A stretch of DNA of 64,000 bases from Notamacropus eugenii (GCF_028372415.1 NC_092872.1:394658853-394722852), one strand, 5' to 3'. Positions 21,080 through 32,769 are shown, numbered from the stretch's first letter. The notes: generated by a model from the letters alone, not told the origin. Program-made: numbers and translations.

Positions 21080-22060
21080 TTGGCAAAGTTTTATAATTGA
21101 TTCCATATGCATGCCACAAAGATGTTCTTTCCAAATCATCTCCTCTTCCATATTTCCTTACTTCTCTTGAAAGTACCACTCACTTTTCCAATGTTCCAGA
21201 TTTACACCTTGAGAATTCTCTTCATTGCCCTTTTATTCCTTACCCTACATATCCATTCAGTGGCAATTTCAACCTTCAGAATATATCTCCCTTCTGACCA
21301 TCGTTCTCAACTCTCAAAGTCACCACCCTAGTTGAAGCCCTCATCACTACCTACATTATTGCTATGGTCTCCTAGTTAGTCTTCCTGCCTCAAGTCCCTC
21401 CAGGCTCTAATTCAGCTTCCATGGTGCTGCCAAAATGATTTTCCTTAAGGATAGCTCTGACCATGTGACTCTCTTACTCCATTAATTCCGTTGCCTCCCT
21501 CATTGACCTTAGGATCATTTTTAAACTCATGTGTTTAACTTTTAATGTCCTTCACAACATTTGCTTTACCTGTCCTTCCAGCATTGTTACACATTGCTTC
21601 CCTGTCACATATTTAATCAATTATCCAGCCAAAATGATCTGCTCCCCATTTCTTTCACATGATTCTCCATCTCCTACTTCTGTGCTTTTACGCTGGCTGT
21701 CTGCCATGTCTGGAATGCTCTCCACTTTGTCTGGAATGCTCTCTGCTTTCAGCTCTGCCTCTTAGAATCCTTGTTTTTCTTCAAGACATACCTCAAGCTT
21801 GACTTTCTACATGAAGCCTTTCCTGACCTTCACAACTGCTAGTGCCTTTCCTTTCAAAGTATCTTGTATTTAGCTAGTTTGTATTCATTAATATTTATTT
21901 ATATGTATTTTGTATATAATTTCAAACATATTTTTGTCTCCCCTTTATAATATAATTCTTTCTGGAGAGGCTTGTCTTCTTTCTTTGTATTTGCATCCAC
22001 AATACATAACACAGTACCTGCCACATAGTAAGCCTAAATACATGTTTGTTGATAGATTAT
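21080..22060 (+). mobile_element. L2 LINE, ORF2 C-terminus and complete 3' end
   Basis: Reads in order 'ctgaccatcgttctcaactctc', 'ttgctatggtctcctagttag', 'gctgccaaaatgattttcctt', 'ctccattaattccgttgcctcc', 'tcatttttaaactcatgtg', 'ctggctgtctgccatgtctgg', 'atgaagcctttcctgacctt', and the terminal 'aacacagtacctgccacatag' and 'tgtttgttgatag'. There is a small local duplication of TGTCTGGAATGCTCTC around 21707-21745. Several 60-80 codon frames here are decayed L2 or chance. Confidence 0.8.
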
Positions 22061-22146
22061 ATATATATATATATTCAGTTGGATGCATATTTTAGCAATT
22101 TCTACCATATTGAAAAAGATTCAGGTATGATCCCAGAAGGAGATTA

Positions 22147-22441
22147 TGTCTCTCTGTCTTTCTAATTTCTCTGTGTCTCTGTCTCTGTCTTTCTCTTTGT
22201 CTCTCAATGTATGTCTGCCTGCCTGCCTGTCTATCTCTTCTGTCTCTCTGTCTGTCTGTCTTTCTCTTTCCCTCTCTCTCCCTCTCTCTCTCTCTCCCTC
22301 TCTCTCTCTCTCTCTATCTCTTTCTCTCTCTCTCTCCCTCTCTTTCTCTCTCTCTCTCCCTCTCTCTCCCTCTCTCTCTCTTTCTCTCTCCCCCCCCTCT
22401 CTCTCTGTCTCTCTCTCTCTGTCTCTGTCTCTCTGTCTCTG

Positions 22442-22478
<37 letters not shown>
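22147..22478. repeat. Long CT-rich (TCTG/TCTC/TCCC) tract
   Basis: A 330-bp polypyrimidine stretch on the plus strand made of TCTC, TCTG, TCCC and TCTT units. The open frames of 96-144 codons across it encode only Ser/Leu or Arg/Glu repeats and are artefacts. Confidence 0.95.

Positions 22479-22522
<44 letters not shown>
22479..22522. repeat. (CA)n microsatellite
   Basis: 44 bp of CA directly abutting the CT-rich tract, giving a compound microsatellite. Confidence 0.95.
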
Positions 22523-22524
<2 letters not shown>

Positions 22525-23529
22525 CCAACTACTTTTTGAGGACTAACCTAATTGGGGATGGAGAATCTTATTTCCAATAACCCAATAGCCTGGTCACTCA
22601 GTGATGAGTTCTTTGACCATGAAGACACAGGAAATTAAAAAAAAAGCAAAAAAAACAAACCAACAACATTTAAATGTATTAAAACTCAGAAATGCAGACA
22701 GGGGATATATTTAGTATACCTATATTGTATACATTATTATATACATTATTATACATACTCTTTTTAAAGGATGATGACTTTTGAGTTATCTTATACAGAC
22801 TAGGAAATTGCATTAAAAATCAGAGTAAACTATTGCTAATGTCCTGATACAGTCAAGTAGACCCTAGATATGCAATTCAGAAATTCTATTGGCAAGCATC
22901 ATCTTTTCTTAAAAAAACTACTGTACCAAGAATATTCTATGTGTTTTGGGTAGCTGCATCTCAAAAAAGATATATCAGTGTTCAAAGTATAGAGAAAGGT
23001 GACTAGTTTTATGGATGAGGTAGAGAATGTGGGTTGGAATAGAGTCCAATTATGTAGACACATCTAAATATTAGTATTCTTTTCTGGAAAAAAATTGAAA
23101 TGGATATTTTTGAGTTCTATAACATTATAAAGGATATGGAGAAGGTAAATATGTAGTTATTCATTAAATTCTGTTATACTAGAACTAGATTCACCCTTTG
23201 AAGTCAGAAAAGAAGTAAAATTTAGAAAACATAAAAGGAAGCTCCAGTAGATAACTGCACCCAGTAGGTAACAAATCCATGAAACTCATTACTCCAAGAG
23301 GCACAGGCTGAAAATATAAGTAGCTTCAAAAAGATTTCACAAATTCATGGATGACAGTGAAATATGTGAATAAGGGAAACAAGAAAGGGTTTTATTTTAA
23401 TTGCACAGGGGAGAGGCTATACCTAAATTTTGAAGTTGATATAAGAGAATTCACCCAAGTCTATCTACACAATACATCCTTTGTAGTCACCGTCACTGAA
23501 CTAGACAGGAAGAATTCAAATTCCACCTG

Positions 23530-23531
<2 letters not shown>
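22523..23531. other. No gene seen; possible old LINE text
   Basis: AT-rich sequence. The part 22980-23450 has phrasing reminiscent of decayed CR1/L3 but I cannot support a call. The 108-codon frame at 23351-23677 runs into the GT repeat and is not credible. Confidence 0.4.

Positions 23532-23590
<59 letters not shown>
23532..23590. repeat. (GT)n microsatellite
   Basis: About 58 bp of GT, then a short CGCACACGCACGTGCATGTG transition into a degenerate TG/TATG tract. Confidence 0.95.
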
Positions 23591-23593
<3 letters not shown>

Positions 23594-23699
23594 ACACGCA
23601 CGTGCATGTGTGTTTATATGTTTATATGTGTATGTTATATATGTTTGTGTGTGTTGTGTATGTGTATGAGAGATTGAGATGCAGAGAGAGAGAGACACT

Positions 23700-24537
23700 G
23701 AAACAGAGACAGACTGAGAGAGGAGAGGGGAGGGGAGAGGAAAAGGAAGACAGGCAGGAAGAGTAAGTTATGGAGAGAGACAAACAGAGCACATTTACCA
23801 TGTAATGTTAAGGCTAATGCTTCACCTCCTGTTGGTCCATGACCTTGATTGCTGAGGCTCTCAAGGTTGTAAGTTCAGAAATAGATATATTTGAATATAT
23901 ATATTGACATTGTATTTTATTCAAAATTATATTAGCTTTTTTCACTCCTACATTTTAATTTGAATTTCCTTATTACTTTTTAAGTAGCTTGTCATGGATT
24001 ATTGAGTATTTACTGTATGTTTATACTGTAATTCTCTGAAATGGCATACAGTAATTGCTGTAGCTACCACATCAGATGTTTAATTACTATAAATGTATGT
24101 AAAGAAGTAATTAAAATGTGTAAAAAAATAAACTCTCCCCATCTTTATATTCAAGAATAAATACAGAATGTTTGGTCATTTTATTTAATCCAGAATTGCA
24201 ATTCCATTACAATAGGGCACTCCCAGTTAGGAAGTTCTCTTTATCAGGGCAGATTATAAATTGTTCTGTAGCCTACTTGCTCAGAGGGTTGTCTGGGTCA
24301 GATTTAACAGTAAATATTTTTCATAGGCAGGCCTTAAACGCAAGGTTTTCTGACTCTACAGACAGCTTTCCATCCACTTCCATCTAGAAGTGTTAAACTC
24401 ATAACCAGAGAAACTCAAGAGTACTTCTGAACCAGATTAAAATGTAGTTGGGAAATCTCTCACAAAAATAAATAAAAGATACACTATAATACATATAAGA
24501 TTACTTTATGGTTTTTCTAAGTTAATATGTGAGAAAT
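23700..24537. other. No gene seen; purine tract then unique DNA
   Basis: A GAGAGG-rich stretch at 23675-23790 is followed by unique AT-rich DNA. The section 24000-24130 has TAATTA-type motifs and no repeat similarity that I can see. Confidence 0.4.
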
Positions 24538-24644
24538 CTAGGCTATGGATAGAGCACTGGGTCTCAAGAACTGAGTTCAATTCTGGCCTCGGGTTCTTGC
24601 TAGCTGTGTGACCCTAGGCAAGTCATTTTACCTCTGTTTACCTA
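24538..24644 (+). repeat. tRNA-derived SINE, truncated
   Basis: Contains GGCTATGGATAGAGCACTGG, 'gaactgagttcaattctgg' and AGCTGTGTGACCCTAGGCAA. It stops where a second SINE in the same direction begins. Confidence 0.75.
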
Positions 24645-24890
24645 GAAGGCAGCTGAGTGGCTTGGTAGAAAGTGGTGGGCCTGGAGTCAGGAAGACTTAA
24701 GTTCAAATCTGGCTTCAGACAATTACCAATTATATGACCCTTGTCAATTCACTTAAACTTTATTTGCCTTAATCCATTGGAGAAGGAAATGACAATCCAC
24801 TCCAATATCTTTGGCAAGAAAACCTCATGGATAGCATTGATGTGCTATATCCATGAGGTCATGAAGAGTTGGAATGACTGAAAAACAAAG
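24645..24890 (+). repeat. Full-length tRNA-derived SINE
   Basis: Head AAGGCAGCTGAGTGGCTTGG, B-box-like 'aagttcaaatctggc', then 'ggagaaggaaatgacaatcc', 'atctttggcaagaaaacctc' and 'gaagagttggaatgactga'. It directly follows another SINE head to tail. Confidence 0.85.
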
Positions 24891-24927
24891 TGATATGCAG
24901 CCTCCAGACGTCCATTTCTATTTAAGC

Positions 24928-24947
24928 CTGACACCTTAAGGTGTCAG
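24928..24947. repeat. Perfect 20-bp palindrome
   Basis: CTGACACCTTAAGGTGTCAG is its own reverse complement. A partial third copy of the half-site, GACACCTTAAGGC, follows at 24953-24965. Confidence 0.95.
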
Positions 24948-24965
24948 TAAGAGACACCTTAAGGC

Positions 24966-27154
24966 AATAAGAGCATACTCCCTCTTCAGTTCTAATTTTC
25001 TGAATTTTACAAAACACATACACAAATGCACATTACACAGGGCTAAAAGATGCTTCAGAGATATGCTCTAGACCTCAGACATATGTTCCAGCTAAAGGCA
25101 GGCTAGAGAGGGCAGAACCAAGATGATCAGAAGAGACTGGAATGAAGCTTAAACTTCCCCTATTGAGAAATGTTTTCTCTCTGCCATTCCACAACAAAAG
25201 AAAGATTCCTGAGATAGTCTGTGAAGAGTTGTTCTGTTGGAATTTCTGGCACCGTTTAAAATCTGAAGGACAATGAAAATGGTACAAGATACTTTGTACT
25301 CAGTTTTCAGTCATTTTGCCATCATGTAGTTTGGAGAAAGATTTACAAACCACTCAGCATTCAAACTTTTGTGGGTTTATTGTAACGCATGTGAGGTATT
25401 AAAAAAAAAAAAAAAAACAGACTGACAGAAGCCCCATTCTACAAACCCAAAGCAAAAGTATCAGGCACAAGTCTATTTTAACATCAAAAAACAACAGCAA
25501 TGTATGAGTTGGGAAAAACCCAAAAGACTTCAAATGGAGTTTTTTTTCTATAAAAATCACAGTAGGAAGGACTTAAAGCAAGATCAGAAATTAAAGGGCA
25601 TATTATTTCTCTCATCCTTACAAGGGAAGGTGAACACAGAGGGGGCATTTTCTACCACTGAGATAATAATAAAGACAGACACAAAGAACCTGATGTAATC
25701 TTGCTGCTGTAAAGTTTAAGTCGATTCAATCTTTCTCTGACCTTTTGAGTTGCCAATTGAAAATTCATACACACACAGATGGCCCTCAGCAGAAAGGCAG
25801 CTGGTTGTGAGCTTTGGATGACCTGTGGTCACCCCTTGGTCAAGAAGAGGGAAATAAAAGGACAAGGTCTGGGCTCTGCTTCTCAAAACTGGGCCCTTCT
25901 ACTGCTGTGCGTATGTCCAGAGCATGTTCATTCCAATCACTAGGGTCATAGTGGCTTCATCATAGCCTTTGGCCATAAAGAGACATATGCACCCATTGGC
26001 CTTGATATGAAGACTATTGATAGATGGTCTCTTCCAGAAATAAGAAACCTGAAAACTACAGTGAGGAGCCTTAGCTTTTTGTGTCTACATCAGAGAACAA
26101 TTATCCCAAAGGGTCCTGGAATTTGGTAGGAAATTATTCACAATTAAACCAAAACTGAGGAGTAAGAAACTCACATACACACAAAAAAAAGACAATGAAT
26201 GCTTCTAGAAGTTCACTATGAAGAAAGGTTTTGATTTTCCCAGGAAAGTTCCCACTACAAGGAGACACAATTAGTGACTTGTTCAGTTAGTTACAGCAAT
26301 ATGCTAATGGTGTCAAGGCTACAGGTTTGATGACTGTGCATAGAAAAATAAAAACACATATGTGTGTTTATATGTAATATACACATATTTGCATGTATAT
26401 GTCTGCATGTATATGTATGTATATATGTACACTCACTTCAATTTATAGTTGCAGATTATACTTTTATGACCCTATCATAAATGTGGACCATAAGAGGGAA
26501 CTAAGTGAGAATTATAAGGGAATCAGGATAAATATATGCTTACTAAAGGGGAAAAAAAAGAAAGAGAAAAGAGCGACCAAGTCATATCAAGGCCTTATCC
26601 TTCTGAAAATGAGCTACTAGTATTATTTTGTATGCAAAGGATAGAAATAAGGCCAGCTTTATCTTCCATATAATTTTGAAGCTTTAAACTCAAAGTTCTT
26701 ATGTAGAAGTTTTTTGTTTTGCTTTTGTTTTTGCATTTTAGACAAGGGAAGCATGCTGTCTCTCTAGAGTTGTAACAGAAACCATCTCTCAGTGACCTCA
26801 GTAATAAGGATAGGAAAAGGCTAAGACACCAAGTGAGGATGGGGAGGGGAAGTGGAGATTCAGGATATTGTCTGCCACTGAGGAAGCTGCTGTAAGGGGA
26901 GAGGGAAATTCACGCCCATGTGCCAGATGGTATCTTCTGTTGTTTCTATGTGCAAATTTTGACAGTACCTTCTAAATTTGGCCTCCTAGGGAAAAACCAA
27001 AGTTGCACTGTTTTGATTTTGGTCCTGTCTCCTCTCATTAAAAAAAAAAAAAATTCTCTCTCCCGAGACTACTCTAGGGTTCAAAACTTCTTCAATACCA
27101 GTTTTTTCAGTTATATTTTTATGTTTAAGTTATGTAAATAGGTAGAGTAAGGAG
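24966..27154. other. No gene seen; low-repeat region
   Basis: About 2.2 kb with almost no recognised interspersed repeat. It includes an A tract at 25399-25416 and a TATG/CATA-rich tract near 26350-26430. Frames of 64-75 codons (25075-25287, 25504-25698, 26393-26620, 26920-27141) resemble no protein I know. The density of ordinary-looking unique sequence leaves room for undetected exons or regulatory DNA. Confidence 0.4.
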
Positions 27155-27357
27155 ACTGGACGTTATTGTGGAAAGAACATTGACTCAGGAGTTGGACAAC
27201 ACGGGTTCAAATACCAACTCTGATAAGTAACACTTGTGTGGCCATTGGCAAATCACTTACCCTGACTGGGCCTCCTGTTCTTTATCTGTAAAATGAACAG
27301 GAACACTAGATGGCCCCTGAGATTTCCTTTCTCTTCTAAATCTTTTATGATCTTACA
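27155..27357 (+). repeat. MIR-like SINE
   Basis: 'ggaaagaacattgactcagg', 'cacgggttcaaataccaac', 'gtggccattggcaaatcactt', 'tctgtaaaatgaacagg' and 'ctagatggcccctgagatt' occur in MIR order. Confidence 0.75.
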
Positions 27358-28504
27358 ATTAAGCACTTCACACTTCAGAAGGTATCATTTCAAGTTGATT
27401 GTCACCTGAGGGCCTTGAAACTGAAAGGTACCAGAGGTGGAAGAATAGGTTGTTGCATAAGATACTCTAGCCACATGGGGTGCCATGACAGTTGTGGGCA
27501 CCAAGGGCCTTGAGAAAAGAGCTGCCATGAAGGAGAAAAGGGATGCTGTAGATGAAGATAGGAAAATGATTTTGTAACTCTGCCTAGGGCCAGGTCTGGA
27601 TAGTACAAGTACTGGCCAATATAACCTAATTCTCTGCTGTTTTTCAACTGAACAGTAACAGCTTCTTGATCTTGGCTAGAATTCTGGCCAGATACATAGG
27701 GGAAAAAAAAAAAAGTATGGTCACGACCCCAGCAGGAGGAATGCATTTAACTTAACTATGCCTGCATTATGAATGGCACTGAGCCACATTCTGGCAATTA
27801 GAGCTCATCAATCAGCCTGCCACCTTCCCACTGCAGTCTTACCATACTACATTTAACCTCTTGTGAAAGTCTGATCTCTGGGACTGGACAGAATATCCTT
27901 TTCCCTGACTTGGAGTTTAAAAACTGAGTAGCGTTAGGAGCAAGCAGACCATTCTTGCTGTGTGTCTGTGTGTATGTGTGTCTGTGTATCTGTGTGTGTG
28001 TTTATCACATTTGGAAACCATGTAAATAAATCCAATCTGTAAAAGGAACAGCCAAAGCCCAAAGCACCTGGTGTTTTTTAATGAAATTCAAAATAAAACA
28101 AAACAAAAAAAAATGAAAGCATGTTGGCAAGGGCAAAGAAAAGAATGACCAGTGCTAGAATAGAGGAATCATGAAGGGGACAGGCCTTCCTGCACCCTGA
28201 CCTTGTTAACCTGGGCAATGATTTTGTAAAGTAGCAAGGACACATTTGAGCAAAATTCACATGAACGGTAGAAGGGAGGTGATTTTTTTTTATTTCAATT
28301 TATTTCACATTGCTTTGCATCATGTGCATGTTTCATGACCATCTAACTTTTATTTTCTGTCAACAAAGTCAATTTATATGATGCGTGTCAAAACAGTAAA
28401 ATAAGTGAATGTTGTCCTTTAAGTTCCCAGGTTAATCTTTCTTTTCTGGTATTCATTAAGCTGGGTGATAGTCATTATTTGATATGCTGATAGTTTGTCC
28501 TCAT
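27358..28504. other. No gene seen
   Basis: Contains a 114-codon minus frame (27402-27746) with no domain, signal or repeat similarity that I recognise, and a GT-rich tract at 27955-28005. I treat the frame as fortuitous. Confidence 0.4.
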
Positions 28505-28975
28505 CTGACCTCACTGGGAATTTTGTCTTCAGTTCTGAACACCATAATTTAAGAAGATGTGGATAAGCTGGAAAATGTTTAGAAGAAGATAACTTGGATG
28601 GTAACGAACCTTGAGTTCATACTGAGTATCATTTGAAACTTAAAGAACAGAATACTCAAGGAGAGGCATAATAGATGTGTTCAAGTATTTTAAGGGCATT
28701 CACATAGAAAGAGGCAGACTTATGCTCTTTGTTCCCAGAGTATAACCAGTGAAATACGCAATTACATGAACATTTAGGTTCATGTCAAGAAAAGTTTTAA
28801 AAGAATTTGATCTCTTTGAATACTGCCTCAAGAAGAAGCAATGTCCCTCTCTTTGGGAGTCTTCAAGTAGAGGCAGGATGATCACTAGTCAGCTATATAA
28901 TAATGAGAATTACTTTTGTCTATGAGTTGGATTAAATGGCTGTTGATGTACCTTCCAGCTCTCAAATTTTGTTAT
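28505..28975 (+). repeat. CR1/L3 LINE 3' untranslated region
   Basis: Phrases in order: 'cagttctgaacaccataatt', 'gctggaaaatgtttagaag', 'aaggagaggcataatagatg', 'gtgttcaagtattttaaggg', 'tttgggagtcttcaagtagagg' and 'taccttccagctctcaaat'. This is the L3 3' UTR ending, the longest of the three plus-strand copies. Confidence 0.7.
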
Positions 28976-29114
28976 TGCACATATCAAACCTCCAACTGAC
29001 AGACGAGAAGACCCTGACAGAAGTGACTGAAATAGCTAGTTAGTGGCAAAATTGGGCTTAAAACCTAAATGTCAACTACAAGTTCAGTTCAGTTCTTTTC
29101 ATTCCTTTCCCTTC

Positions 29115-29275
29115 CCCTCATTCCTATTTATCTGCTTAGTTTCACGAGTATTATAGTGAGTTTACAGATGACAAAACTGAGAACCAATATGGATGACTTG
29201 CCTATGGTCATATAATGAGTACCAGAAGTCATATTTAAACTCAGGTCTTCCTAAAACCAAATATACTATAAAAGC
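29115..29275 (-). repeat. MIR-like SINE fragment
   Basis: 'tttacagatgacaaaactgag', 'gacttgcctatggtcatataatgag' and 'aaactcaggtcttcctaaaa' give the minus-strand MIR core and head. Confidence 0.65.
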
Positions 29276-29494
29276 CAATATGTCCTATGTCCTATGAATA
29301 AGAAAGGGTTATTGTTGCAGATGTACATATAATTGCTATTGGAATGTCCTTTCTATTTCTATTTATAGAATGTTATTTAGAGTCAAAAAGTCATAGCAAT
29401 ATGGGAGAGATTTGGGTCCTATAGCTTTCAAATCTTTTATTCTTCCCATAGTTTCATTCATTCAGGAAATATTTGTTGAATAATAACAATATTT

Positions 29495-29725
29495 GCATGG
29501 ATTTTTATATAGTTATCTCCTATGATCCTCACTATAACCCTCTAAGGTAGGCACTATAATTACTTCCAGTTTGCAGAGAAGGAAGCTGAGACTGTGAGAT
29601 ATAAAGTAGATTAAATGACTTGCCTAGATCATAGAGTAAGTAGAAAATGTCTTAGGCAAAATATAAACAGAGGTTTTCCTCACTCTAAATTCAACACTGT
29701 AATCACAGTGCTACTTAGCTAGCTA
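29495..29725 (-). repeat. MIR-like SINE
   Basis: 'ctatgatcctcactataacc', 'ctctaaggtaggcactataat', 'gcagagaaggaagctgagac', 'aaatgacttgcctagatca' and 'cagaggttttcctcactc' are the minus-strand order of a long CORE-SINE. Confidence 0.7.
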
Positions 29726-30454
29726 GATATAGATATATGTTTGAATGCATGTAATGAATGAACACATATGTACATACACACATAGATACAAAAAACTTCA
29801 TGTCACTCAATGCCAAAATAAATGTTACAGTTAAAATATTCTATATGGGGAAGGACTCATTATAACACTTTTTCCAGAGGAATAAGTAAAGATTTTCAGC
29901 TGGAGAGTGATCTTGACTTGAAATTCAGTTAAGAGGAAAGTAGAGAAGAGGTAGAACATTTCATGAGGCTGAACAGAAAATAACCAAATCATGTGAACAA
30001 TGTATGGAACAAGGTATGGTCAGATACCAGTAACCAGGGATCAATCTTATTGTAGTAGTTACTTTATTTATGGGAGAATCTGGACAAAGTCTAGTCTGAG
30101 TTCCATTTTATAGACATTAAGGGTGATTAAGAAGTCTAAATACAGTACAGATATAAGCAAGGAATTAGAAGAGGTAGAATGAGAAGGAAAAAAAGAACTA
30201 GAACATTTTTCAAAGGAATAATTAAGAAAGTGTTTCAATAATCTCTATATAAAGTAATAAGGATCTAGATAAGGGTTGTTTCACTGGTACTGGAAAGGAA
30301 TGAATGGATTTGAAATGAACAAAAAGAAATGACAGTTCTTGGTGAAGGGAGCTGAGCAGAGAGTACAACCATGCTATAAATTAGAAGCTAAAAGTTCTGC
30401 TGTTAAAATACGGTAACCAAGGGTCAAAGCTTCCACTTCTAAAATCGTCTTCAT
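29726..30454. other. No gene seen
   Basis: Possibly a very decayed copy of the unnamed repeat of 13045-14150, but not enough to support a call. Confidence 0.35.
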
Positions 30455-30675
30455 CATCATAATCACCATCGTAGCTTATATTTATGTCCTGCTTTAAGAT
30501 TTCCCAAAGTGACTTCTTCACAATAACCTTGTGAGATGAGTAATAAAAGTATTATTGTCTACATTTTAGCAGACGGGAAAAATGGTGATCAGAGAGATAT
30601 AGTGATTGCCCAGGATTATATAGCTAATTAGCTGAGATTCAAATCTCAATTTCTAGACTCCATTGTCCTTTCAAA
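30455..30675 (-). repeat. MIR-like SINE
   Basis: 'cttcacaataaccttgtgag', 'attattgtctacattttagc', 'gattgcccaggattatatagctaatt' and 'gattcaaatctcaatttctag' match the minus-strand CORE-SINE order. Confidence 0.65.
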
Positions 30676-30955
30676 ACTACTGAACATTGACCTTTAGCTA
30701 GGTTAAGCTTGGTATGATGGTAAGGCATTAAAATGAAAAGAGAGACGTAGAAGTAAGTCTCAGGAGATGGATATGGAGTTGGGAATTAACTGCATACACG
30801 TAGGAACTCTGTGGACAAGGTTGAAGAAACAGCAAGGATGGGTTGCTGAAACTTGGGAAATGCCTGCATTTATGGGATTGGAGGAGACAGAAAGCTACTT
30901 AGAAAACATAGTCAGAAAGGTAGGAGGAAAATTTAGTCACTGGGTATGTCTTTTG

Positions 30956-32310
30956 TTTGTTTGCTTGTTTTGTTTTTTTTTTTCCAAAAAATTTATGAAT
31001 TTATTTGTTTTCTGTTTTCAACATTCACTTCCATAAGTTTTAAATTTTCTTCCCTTCTCTTCCCCATCCCTCCCCAACACAGCATGCAATCTTATATGGA
31101 CTTTACACATACATTCCTGTTAAACGCATTTTCATAATACTCATGTTGCATAAAAAAAAATTATGGCAAATTGTAGAACCAGAAGAAAAATAAAAAAAAA
31201 ATATAACATAATTAGAGAGAAAATAGTCTGCTTCATTCTGAATTATTTTTATAGTTTATATAAGGCATTTTGCATAGAGTCTTTTGGAAATGTTTTAGGT
31301 CCTTGCATTGCTGAGATGGGCTAAATCTATCAAAAGCAGTCCTCCCACACTGTGGCTATTACTGTGTATAATGTTCTCTTGGTTCTACTCACTTCTCTCA
31401 GCATGTGGCTATTACTGTGTATAATGTTCTCTTGGTTCTACTCACTTCTCTCAGCATCAGTTCATTTAAGTCTTTCCAGGTTTTTCTAAAATCTGCCTGT
31501 TCATCATTTCTTATAGAACAATAGTATTCCATTACATTCACATACCACAACTTGTTCAGTCATTCCCCAAATGATGGGCATCCCTTTGATTTCCAGTTCT
31601 TGGCCTCCACAAAAAGAGCTGCTATAAATACTTTTGTGCATGTGCATCCTTTTCCCATTTTTATGATCTCTTTGAGATACAGCCCTAGAAGCTGTATTGC
31701 TGGGTCAAAGGGTATGCACATTTTTATAGCCTTTTGGGCATAGTTCCAAACTGCTCTTCAAAATGGTTGGATCATCTCACAGCTCCACCAACAATGAATT
31801 AGTGTTCCAACTCTCCCACATCTTCTCCAACATTTATCATTTTCCTGTTTTGTCATGTTATCCAATCTGATAGGTGTGATGTGATACTTCAGAATTGTTT
31901 TGAATTGCATCTCTCTAAACCATAGTGATTTGGAAAATTTTTCATATGACTATAGATACCTTAATTTCTTCCTCTGAAAACTGCCTGTTAATATCCTTTG
32001 ACCATTTATCAATTGGGGAATGACTTGTATTCTTACAAATTTGACTCAGTTCTCTATATATTTTAGAAAGGAGGCCTTTATCACAGATACTACTTGTAAA
32101 AATTCATTCCTAGTCTTCTGCTTCCCTTCTAATCTTGCATTAGATTTGTTTGTGCCAAAACTTTTCAATTTAATGTAATGAAAATTATCCATTTTGCATT
32201 TCATAATGTTCTCTTTCTCTTTTTTGGTCATAAACTCCTCCATTCTCCATAAATCTTACAAATAAATTATTCATTACTTCCCTAATTTTTTTATAGTATC
32301 AGCCTTTATA
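30956..32310 (-). mobile_element. 5'-truncated L1 LINE with target-site duplications
   Basis: The T tract near 30970 marks the poly(A) end, so the element is on the minus strand. The interior encodes the L1 ORF2 C-terminus in broken frames: SPIDKWSKDINRQFSEEEIK (about 31945-32025), then GTLIHCWW and, further down, a 3' UTR. Flanks ACTGGGTATGTCTTTTG (30939-30955) and ACTGGGTATGTTTTTG (32311-32326) form a near-perfect target-site duplication. Length is about 1.35 kb of a normal element of 6-7 kb. It contains a perfect 53-bp tandem duplication. It is dead but, with its clear flanks, relatively young here. Confidence 0.85.
31352..31457. repeat. Perfect 53-bp tandem duplication
   Basis: 31352-31404 and 31405-31457 are identical over 53 bases, beginning GTGGCTATTACTGTGTATAA and ending CTCTCAGCAT. 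It lies in the L1 at 30956-32310. Zero mismatches indicate a recent event or an assembly artefact. Confidence 0.95.
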
Positions 32311-32654
32311 ACTGGGTATGTTTTTGAGATTAGTCTTGGACATGCATCAAATTCAATGGCCTAGCAGATAATTTTCAGCTCTGTGAATCTGTGCAACGTC
32401 TCTGACATTAAAAGAGGAAGAAGGGCAAGAGTCTACTCAAATGATTCATTGAAATAAAAAAGGATGAGAATTGATAACAAAAAAAACAAAAACAAAAACT
32501 GTTGGATTTGGTAATTAGGGGATTAGTGATCTATTGGAATGCAGTTTCAATGGAATGGAAAATCCAAAACCCAGAATGCAGATGGAGGAAGAAAGAATGA
32601 GTGATGAAAAATCAAAGTCCATATGGCATAATGAGAGACAACATGTGATATTAC

Positions 32655-32768
32655 ACATCGCATAATTGAAAAGAGAATAAGAAAGATCTGGGTTCAAATC
32701 CTACTAGCTGTGTGACAAGGGGTGAGTTAACCAACCTCTTTATGCCTTGGCTTCCTCATCAGGTAAAT
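32655..32768 (+). repeat. MIR-like SINE fragment
   Basis: 'agatctgggttcaaatcc', 'tactagctgtgtgacaagg' and 'ggcttcctcatcaggtaaatg' in MIR order. Confidence 0.7.
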
Positions 32769-32769
32769 G

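Noticed and set aside
22146-22580. Overlapping open frames of 67-144 codons
   Set aside because: They are translations of CT and CA microsatellites (Ser-Leu, Thr-His or Arg-Glu repeats).
25900-26065. Possible retropseudogene on the minus strand (text like KANGCICLFMAKGYDEATMTL)
   Set aside because: It has a protein-like look but I cannot match it to any gene and it has stops soon after. Not enough to call.
27402-27746. 114-codon minus-strand frame
   Set aside because: No recognisable domain, repeat or homologue from memory, no splice or promoter context. A protein search would settle it.
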